DNA of 64,000 nucleotides, from positions 186,001-250,000 of the forward strand of contig CAWHMS010000003.1 of the NCBI GenBank assembly GCA_963830495.1, written 5' to 3'. A program made the translations under genes and the position numbers. The notes beneath the pieces are model-generated. The model searched no databases. It saw only the letters and a program-made list of their open reading frames with translations, and was not told the origin of the DNA. Shown here piece after piece: positions 58,849 to 64,000 of this stretch. Each line of letters starts with the position of its first letter. Position 1 is the stretch's first letter. Origin of the DNA: CAWHMS01 sp963830495. GTDB taxonomy: Bacteria; Actinomycetota; Actinomycetes; Propionibacteriales; Nocardioidaceae.

Positions 58849-60209
58849 CAGCGACCGTCACCAAGCAAGGTGCGTGCCTCCCCGGCCGTGATCACCGACC
58901 CGGTCACGAGTACGCCGCCGCCTCCGAGCCCTATCCCGTCCCCCATCCCCTCCTCGGCCAGCGCCACCGCACGGTCGATCGCATCGTCGAGGCGGGGCTC
59001 GACGTGCACGCGATCGGCGCCGAAGATCCCGAGCGCGATCTCTGCGAGCGCCACGGCCGGGAGCGCCCGGGGGGTCGAGTTCTGCGTGCACACGAGGGTG
59101 TGCAGCACCGGCTCGAATGCGTCTAGCAAACCCTCGACGTCCTTGTCGGCCATCACGCCCACGACACCGACGAGGGGTGCGAAGGAGAACGCCTCTTGGA
59201 CCGCCTCCGCCGCCGCAGCCGCGCCGTGCGGATTGTGGGCCGCATCGAGCACCACGGCTGGAGAACGCCGGACGATCTCCAGCCGCCCGGGCGATGTCAC
59301 CTGGGCAAACGCCTCCCGCACCAGCTCGATGTCGAGCCCTTCGCCGACGTCCTGGTCGGAGGCGAAGGCCTCCACGGCGGCCAGTGCACACGCCGCGTTG
59401 TGCGCCTGATGAGCGCCGTGCAGCGGCACGAACACCTCCGGATACGTCGCTCCCAGCCCCTGCATCGTCACCATCTGACCGCCAACGGCCACCCGCCGGT
59501 CCATGACCCCGAACTCGAGTCCCTCGCGCGCCACGGTCGCACCGACCTCCACCGCACGTTGCAGCAACACCTCCGCGACCTCGAGCCGCTGCTGGGCAAG
59601 GACGACCAGCGCTCCGGGCTTGATGATCCCTGCCTTCTCCTCGGCGATGACTTCCGGCGCCTCGCCGAGATAGCTGCTGTGGTCGACGGCGACAGGTGTG
59701 ATCACGGCGACCGTTCCGTTGGCGACGTTGGTCGCGTCCCAGGAGCCGCCCATCCCCACCTCGACGATCGCCGCGTCGACGGGAGCGTCCGCGAAGGCCG
59801 CGAACGCCATACCCGTCATCAGCTCGAAGAACGAGACCGGATGCCCTCCGGAGCGGTCCACCAGGTCCGCGTAGGGCAGCACCTCGGCGTACGTGTCGAC
59901 GAACCGCTCCGCGGTGAGGGGCTCGCCGTCGATGGTGATGCGCTCGGTCATCGACTCCACGTGCGGGCTGGTGAACCGACCCGTGCGCAGGCCGAGGGCA
60001 CGGATCAGGTTGTCGACCATCCGGGCCGTGCTGGTCTTGCCGTTGGTTCCCGTCAGGTGGATCACCGGGTAGGCATGCTGCGGCTCGCCCAGCAGGTCAC
60101 AGAGTGCCGAGATCCGGTCCAGCGAGGGTTCGAGCTTGGTCTCGGGCCAGCGCGCCAGCATGGCCTGCTCGACCTCTCGATAGGTGAGCGCCTCCGCAGG
60201 GGTGGACAT
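58848..60209 (-). CDS. folC: folylpolyglutamate synthase / dihydrofolate synthase
   Basis: A 453-residue Mur-ligase-fold enzyme: P-loop VIHLTGTNGKTSTARM, FTSPHVESMTERITIDG, FFELMTGMAFAAF, IVEVGMGGSWDATNV, VAVDHSSYLGE and the C-terminal domain with VVLDAAHNPHGAAA. It adds glutamate to folates. The start is ATG 60209. It is upstream of DUF4233 and ndk; in many actinobacteria valS lies just before folC, whereas here valS is near but reads in the opposite direction with one gene between. Confidence 0.95.
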   Translation of the reverse strand: MSTPAEALTYREVEQAMLARWPETKLEPSLDRISALCDLLGEPQHAYPVIHLTGTNGKTSTARMVDNLIRALGLRTGRFTSPHVESMTERITIDGEPLTAERFVDTYAEVLPYADLVDRSGGHPVSFFELMTGMAFAAFADAPVDAAIVEVGMGGSWDATNVANGTVAVITPVAVDHSSYLGEAPEVIAEEKAGIIKPGALVVLAQQRLEVAEVLLQRAVEVGATVAREGLEFGVMDRRVAVGGQMVTMQGLGATYPEVFVPLHGAHQAHNAACALAAVEAFASDQDVGEGLDIELVREAFAQVTSPGRLEIVRRSPAVVLDAAHNPHGAAAAAEAVQEAFSFAPLVGVVGVMADKDVEGLLDAFEPVLHTLVCTQNSTPRALPAVALAEIALGIFGADRVHVEPRLDDAIDRAVALAEEGMGDGIGLGGGGVLVTGSVITAGEARTLLGDGR

Positions 60210-60313
60210 CGCGGCCGAGTCTAGTGCGGCGCCACGATCACAAGACGCCACGCCTGCGGGAGTGGGCGACGCTGCGACGCGGGAAACTTGGCCGGCCAGG
60301 GCAGGATGCGCGT

Positions 60314-61531
60314 ATGGAAGCGACAGCAGCGCCGACCGCGCCGGAGCTGCGTCGGATCGTCGGCTTGGACATGGCACGCTGTCTCGCCCTGCTCGGGATG
60401 ATGACCACCCACCTGCTGCCCGGATTCGAGGGCTTGGAGGTCCCGTGGCCCCAACAGCTCGCGGGTGGACGCTCCGCGGCCCTCTTCGCAGTCCTTGCCG
60501 GGGTCAGCCTCGCGCTGATGAGCGGTCGGCAGCATCCGGTCCGCGGCCGGGAGCGGCTCGCTGTGAGCAGCGGACTGGCCGTCCGGGCGTTGCTCATCGC
60601 CGCCCTCGGGCTGCTGCTGGCGGAGCTGGAGACCAACGTCGCGATCATCCTGACGTACTACGGGCTGCTGTTCCTGCTGGGGCTGCCCTTCCTCGGCCTG
60701 CAGGCACGGTCGCTTGCCCTGGTGGCCGCCGGCTGGCTCGTCGTGTCACCGGTGGTGAGCCACCTGCTGCGGCCCGAGCTGCCCGCGCGCGGGCTCGGCG
60801 ACCCGACCTTCGAGCGCCTCGACCAGCCGCTGTCGCTGCTGTCCGAGCTCGCGTTCACCGGGACCTATCCGGTCGTCCCGTGGTTGACGTATCTCCTGGC
60901 CGGTATGGCGATCGGGCGCCTCGACCTGCACGACCGCCTGGTGGGGATGCGACTGCTCATCGGCGGTCTCGCCATCGCCGCATTGTCCGGGGGCCTGTCC
61001 CGGCTGATCGGTTCCGGCGATTCGGCGCGGGCTGCGTTGCGGGGGACGTTTAACGCGGGAGCACCCGTCAGCGAGGCCGAGCTCGACGCGATCCTGACGC
61101 ACGGCCTCTTCGGCGTCACGCCGACGGAGTCCTGGTGGTGGCTCACGGTGGACGCTCCGCACAGCGGCACGTCCTTCGACTTCGCCCAGACCATCGGCAG
61201 TGCCTGCGCGGTGATCGGGGCATGCCTGCTGGTCAGCCGGCTCGGCTCGCGGGTCTTCGCCATTGCCTTCGGTGCGGGAGCCATGGCGCTGACCCTCTAC
61301 TCGCTGCACATCTGCATGCTCACGCCCAGCCTGCTGCCTCCGGGCGCGCCCGACAGCTACCGGACGCAGGTCGTGATCGTCGTCGGCATCGGTGCACTCT
61401 TTGCGCTGGCTCGGCTCAAGGGACCCCTGGAGTACGTCGTCGCGCGGGCCGCAGCCTGGGCCGCCGGCATGGTCGGAACGGGCTCTCGCCGGGCGCGAAC
61501 TCGTTCGCCGTCGCTGCCGCGCCCCCCGTAA
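60314..61531 (+). CDS. heparan-alpha-glucosaminide acetyltransferase-like (DUF1624/DUF418) membrane protein
   Basis: A 405-residue membrane protein with about 10 helices. It starts RRIVGLDMARCLALLGMMTTHLL, the family signature (G-x-D-x-x-R with a His in the first helix), continues with SAALFAVLAGVSLAL and has a late His in ALTLYSLHICMLTP. Related proteins move acetyl groups across the membrane onto sugars. The target is unknown. The start is ATG 60314. It is divergent from folC and lies 11 bases before valS on the same strand, so it may be co-transcribed with it. Confidence 0.82.
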   Translation: MEATAAPTAPELRRIVGLDMARCLALLGMMTTHLLPGFEGLEVPWPQQLAGGRSAALFAVLAGVSLALMSGRQHPVRGRERLAVSSGLAVRALLIAALGLLLAELETNVAIILTYYGLLFLLGLPFLGLQARSLALVAAGWLVVSPVVSHLLRPELPARGLGDPTFERLDQPLSLLSELAFTGTYPVVPWLTYLLAGMAIGRLDLHDRLVGMRLLIGGLAIAALSGGLSRLIGSGDSARAALRGTFNAGAPVSEAELDAILTHGLFGVTPTESWWWLTVDAPHSGTSFDFAQTIGSACAVIGACLLVSRLGSRVFAIAFGAGAMALTLYSLHICMLTPSLLPPGAPDSYRTQVVIVVGIGALFALARLKGPLEYVVARAAAWAAGMVGTGSRRARTRSPSLPRPP

Positions 61532-61542
61532 GATTTCCGACC

Positions 61543-64000
61543 ATGACCCAGACTCGTCCGCCGCACACGACCGACACTCCGACCACTGCCTCGCGCGCGG
61601 TCGTCGTACCGGATCGTCCGGCGCTGGAGGGTCTCGAGGCAAAGTGGGGAGCCATCTGGGAGGAGCAGGGCACCTACCGCTTCGACCGCAGCAAGACCAG
61701 GGAGCAGATCTACGCGATCGACACGCCCCCGCCGACGGTGTCGGGCACGCTCCACTTCGGCAGCGTCTGCTCCTACACCCACACCGACGTCATCGCGCGC
61801 TACCAGCGGATGCGTGGCCGAGAGGTCTTCTACCCCATCGGGTGGGACGACAACGGGCTGGCAACCGAGCGACGGGTGCAGAACTACTACGGGGTTCGCT
61901 GCGACCCCTCCGTCCCCTACGACCCCGACTTCACCCCGCCGGAGCAGCCGAACGCAAAACGGCAGATGCCGGTCTCGCGCGGCAACTTCGTCGAGCTGTG
62001 CCAACAGCTGACGGCCATCGATGAAGTCGCCTTCGAGCAACTGTTCCGCACGTTGGGTCTGTCCGTGGACTGGTCCTTCCTCTACACGACCATCGGCGAT
62101 CAGTCGCGCGCGGTGTCGCAGCGGGCGTTCCTCCGCAACCTGGCGCGCGGGGAGGCATACAAGTCCGACGCGCCGACGCTGTGGGACGTCACCTTCCAGA
62201 CTGCGGTGGCGCAGGCCGAGCTCGAGGCACGGGACTATCCCGGCCACTTCTATCGTGTCGCCTTCCACGGCGATGACGGTCCGGTCCATGTCGAGACAAC
62301 CCGGCCGGAGCTCATCGGCGCCTGTGTTGCGCTGATCGCCCACCCCGACGACGAGCGCTACCAGCCGCTGTTCGGAAAGACGGTCCGGACCCCCGTCTTC
62401 GGCGTCGAGGTGCCGGTGCTCGCGCATCCCGCCGCCGAGCCAGACAAAGGCGTCGGCATCGCGATGTGCTGCACCTTCGGTGACCTCACCGACGTGCAAT
62501 GGTGGCGCGACCTGCAACTCCCCGTCCGCACCATCATCGGTCGAGACGGTCGGATCGTGGCCGAGACCCCGGACTGGTTCGGCACTGAAGAGGCGGGTGC
62601 GGCATACGCCGAGCTTGCCCGCAAGACGACCTTCAGCGCCCGCGAGGCGATGGCCGGGCTGCTCCGGCTCAGCGGTGACCTCGACGGTGAGCCGAAGCCG
62701 ACACAGCGGATGGCCAACTTCTACGAGAAGGGTGACAAGCCGCTCGAGATCGTTGCGACGCGGCAGTGGTACGTGCGCAACGGTGGCCGCGACCCCGGGC
62801 TGCGCGCCACGCTCATCGAGCGTGGCGCCGAGATCCACTGGATCCCGGCCTACATGCAGCACCGCTACACCAACTGGGTCGAGGGGTTGAGCGGAGACTG
62901 GCTCATCTCGCGACAGCGCTTCTCCGGCGTGCCCTTTCCGGTGTGGTATCGCACGGATGACGCGGGGGAGCCTGACTTCGACACGCCGATCGTGCCGACT
63001 GAGGACCAACTTCCGGTAGACCCCTCAGACGATGTCCCGCCCGGCTTCGTCGAGTCGCAGCGCGGCCAACCGGGCGGCTTCGTCGGCGACCCGGACGTCA
63101 TGGACACCTGGGCGACGTCGTCGCTGACCCCGCAGATCGCCGGTCGCTGGGAGAGCGACTCCGACCTCTTCGATCGGGTCTTCCCGATGGATCTCTGCAC
63201 CCAGGCCCACGACATCATCCGGACCTGGCTGTTCTCCCGGGTGGTCAGGTCCTACCTCGAGAGCGGCCAGTCGCCCTGGTCTCATGCGATGATCTCCGGC
63301 TTCGTGCTCGACCCCGATCGCAAGAAGATGTCGAAGTCGAAGGGCAACGTGACGGTTCCGACCGAGCTGCTCGACCGCTTCGGCTCCGACGCAGTCCGCT
63401 GGCGCGCCGCGTCCCTGCGCCCGGGCCAGGACTCCGCCTTCGACGAGACCCCGATGAAAGTCGGACGGCGGCTGGCGATGAAGGTGCTCAACGCGTCGAA
63501 ATTCGTGCTGAGCTTGGGCGCGACCGGCGGTGACCCCGCCAACGTCACCCATCCGATCGACCGCGCGATGCTGGCGGGGCTGCGAGACGTGCTGGAGGTG
63601 GCTACCGGTGCCTTCGACGCCTACGACTACACGACGGCCCTCGAGACCACGGAGAAGTTCTTCTGGACGTTCTGCGACGACTACCTCGAGCTGGTCAAGG
63701 AGCGTGCGTACGGCGACATCGCCACCGCGGGCACCCGCTCGGCGCACGCAGCACTTGCCGCGGCTCTGTCGGTGCAGCTACGGCTGCTGGCACCGACCCT
63801 CCCCTATGTGACGGAGGAGGTCTGGTCGTGGTGGCAGCAGGGCTCGATCCACCGCAGCGGCTGGCCGACGGCGCAGGTCGACCTTCCCGGCACGCCGGCA
63901 GATCCCGGCATACTCGACGCCACCGCGACCACGCTCGCCGGGATCCGGGGCGCCAAGTCCACGGCCAAGGTGTCCATGCGCACCGAGGTCAGCCTGGTGA
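61543..64000 (+). CDS. valS: valyl-tRNA synthetase (C-terminus cut by window edge)
   Basis: The frame is open from ATG 61543 to the right edge, about 819 residues. The HIGH site is TPPPTVSGTLHFGS near residue 70; the class I core continues YPIGWDDNGLATERRVQNYY; the editing domain has VETTRPELIGACVALIAHP-type sequence; DVMDTWATSSLTPQ and the KMSKS site KKMSKSKGN near residue 593 follow. It ends in the anticodon-binding domain, so probably only about 40-60 residues are missing. Unlike leuS, it reads without a break. Confidence 0.95.
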   Translation, partial: MTQTRPPHTTDTPTTASRAVVVPDRPALEGLEAKWGAIWEEQGTYRFDRSKTREQIYAIDTPPPTVSGTLHFGSVCSYTHTDVIARYQRMRGREVFYPIGWDDNGLATERRVQNYYGVRCDPSVPYDPDFTPPEQPNAKRQMPVSRGNFVELCQQLTAIDEVAFEQLFRTLGLSVDWSFLYTTIGDQSRAVSQRAFLRNLARGEAYKSDAPTLWDVTFQTAVAQAELEARDYPGHFYRVAFHGDDGPVHVETTRPELIGACVALIAHPDDERYQPLFGKTVRTPVFGVEVPVLAHPAAEPDKGVGIAMCCTFGDLTDVQWWRDLQLPVRTIIGRDGRIVAETPDWFGTEEAGAAYAELARKTTFSAREAMAGLLRLSGDLDGEPKPTQRMANFYEKGDKPLEIVATRQWYVRNGGRDPGLRATLIERGAEIHWIPAYMQHRYTNWVEGLSGDWLISRQRFSGVPFPVWYRTDDAGEPDFDTPIVPTEDQLPVDPSDDVPPGFVESQRGQPGGFVGDPDVMDTWATSSLTPQIAGRWESDSDLFDRVFPMDLCTQAHDIIRTWLFSRVVRSYLESGQSPWSHAMISGFVLDPDRKKMSKSKGNVTVPTELLDRFGSDAVRWRAASLRPGQDSAFDETPMKVGRRLAMKVLNASKFVLSLGATGGDPANVTHPIDRAMLAGLRDVLEVATGAFDAYDYTTALETTEKFFWTFCDDYLELVKERAYGDIATAGTRSAHAALAAALSVQLRLLAPTLPYVTEEVWSWWQQGSIHRSGWPTAQVDLPGTPADPGILDATATTLAGIRGAKSTAKVSMRTEVSLV

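Noticed and set aside
1..64000. CRISPR arrays, insertion sequences, prophage or integrative elements
   Set aside because: No regularly spaced repeats, transposase, integrase or phage structural motifs were seen on either strand.

Overview
The window is a stretch of chromosome from a high-GC Gram-positive bacterium, almost certainly an actinobacterium. The Nocardioidaceae (Nocardioides or a relative) fit best, judged from gene order, GTG/TTG starts, GC-rich third positions and the sequence style of the housekeeping proteins; this is inference without a database search. No insertion sequence, prophage, integrase or CRISPR array is visible. One tRNA gene (tRNA-Ala, anticodon GGC) is present.

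Layout. 1-2.1 kb: two minus-strand coiled-coil proteins, one DivIVA-like and cut by the window edge. 2.2-6.8 kb: APH-type kinase, glutamate-cysteine ligase-like protein, DUF72 protein, amidase. 7-11.7 kb: rpsT with a terminator, then holA, comEC (frameshifted) and comEA on the minus strand. 12-13.9 kb: a two-component system whose kinase has almost no HAMP region. 13.9-20.6 kb: DegV protein, leuS with six frame breaks behind an intact leucine leader-peptide attenuator, a TrkA/TrkH potassium uptake pair, and a membrane protein with a Glu-Pro-Thr repeat tail. 20.8-26.7 kb: homocysteine methyltransferase, an unknown protein divergent from a Rieske-thiamine diphosphate enzyme fusion, and an operon of ECF sigma factor, zinc-finger anti-sigma and CPA2 antiporter. 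26.6-29.6 kb: SGNH hydrolase (frameshifted), sulfide:quinone reductase-like flavoprotein, glyoxalase-fold protein, lipoprotein. 29.8-46.7 kb: the conserved block tRNA-Ala, histidine phosphatase, rsfS, nadD, proA, proB, obgE, rpmA, rplU, rne and the two TIGR0396x radical-SAM-associated genes, interrupted by a CapA lipoprotein, an M28 peptidase, a GNAT and an NTF2-like protein. 46.8-49 kb: secreted dimethylformamidase-like protein and an MDMPI-fold protein. 49-54.9 kb: the cell-elongation operon mreB-mreC-mreD-mrdA-rodA. 55-58 kb: methyltransferase, a PheRS-like single-chain protein, a gluconate permease remnant and gntK. 58-64 kb: ndk, a DUF4233 gene (frameshifted), folC, an acyltransferase-like membrane protein, and valS running off the right edge.

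How it works together. Most of the window is core growth machinery: ribosomal proteins, tRNA charging, proline synthesis, RNA turnover, folate, and rod-shape wall synthesis. Many same-strand neighbours overlap by 1-8 bases (ATGA, GTGA, TGATG), so translational coupling is widespread. The most distinctive items are the leuS attenuator with four consecutive Leu codons, the Rieske-ThDP fusion with a shared inverted repeat facing an unknown gene, the single-chain PheRS-like protein with an anticodon-binding tail, the HAMP-poor kinase, and a gluconate permease reduced to its two ends.

Quality caution. Frame breaks occur in comEC, leuS (six), the SGNH gene (at a C7 run), the rne N-terminus, DUF4233 and probably the GNAT gene. 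Several are essential or conserved genes with intact motifs on both sides of the break, so consensus-sequence errors are the simplest explanation for most of them.
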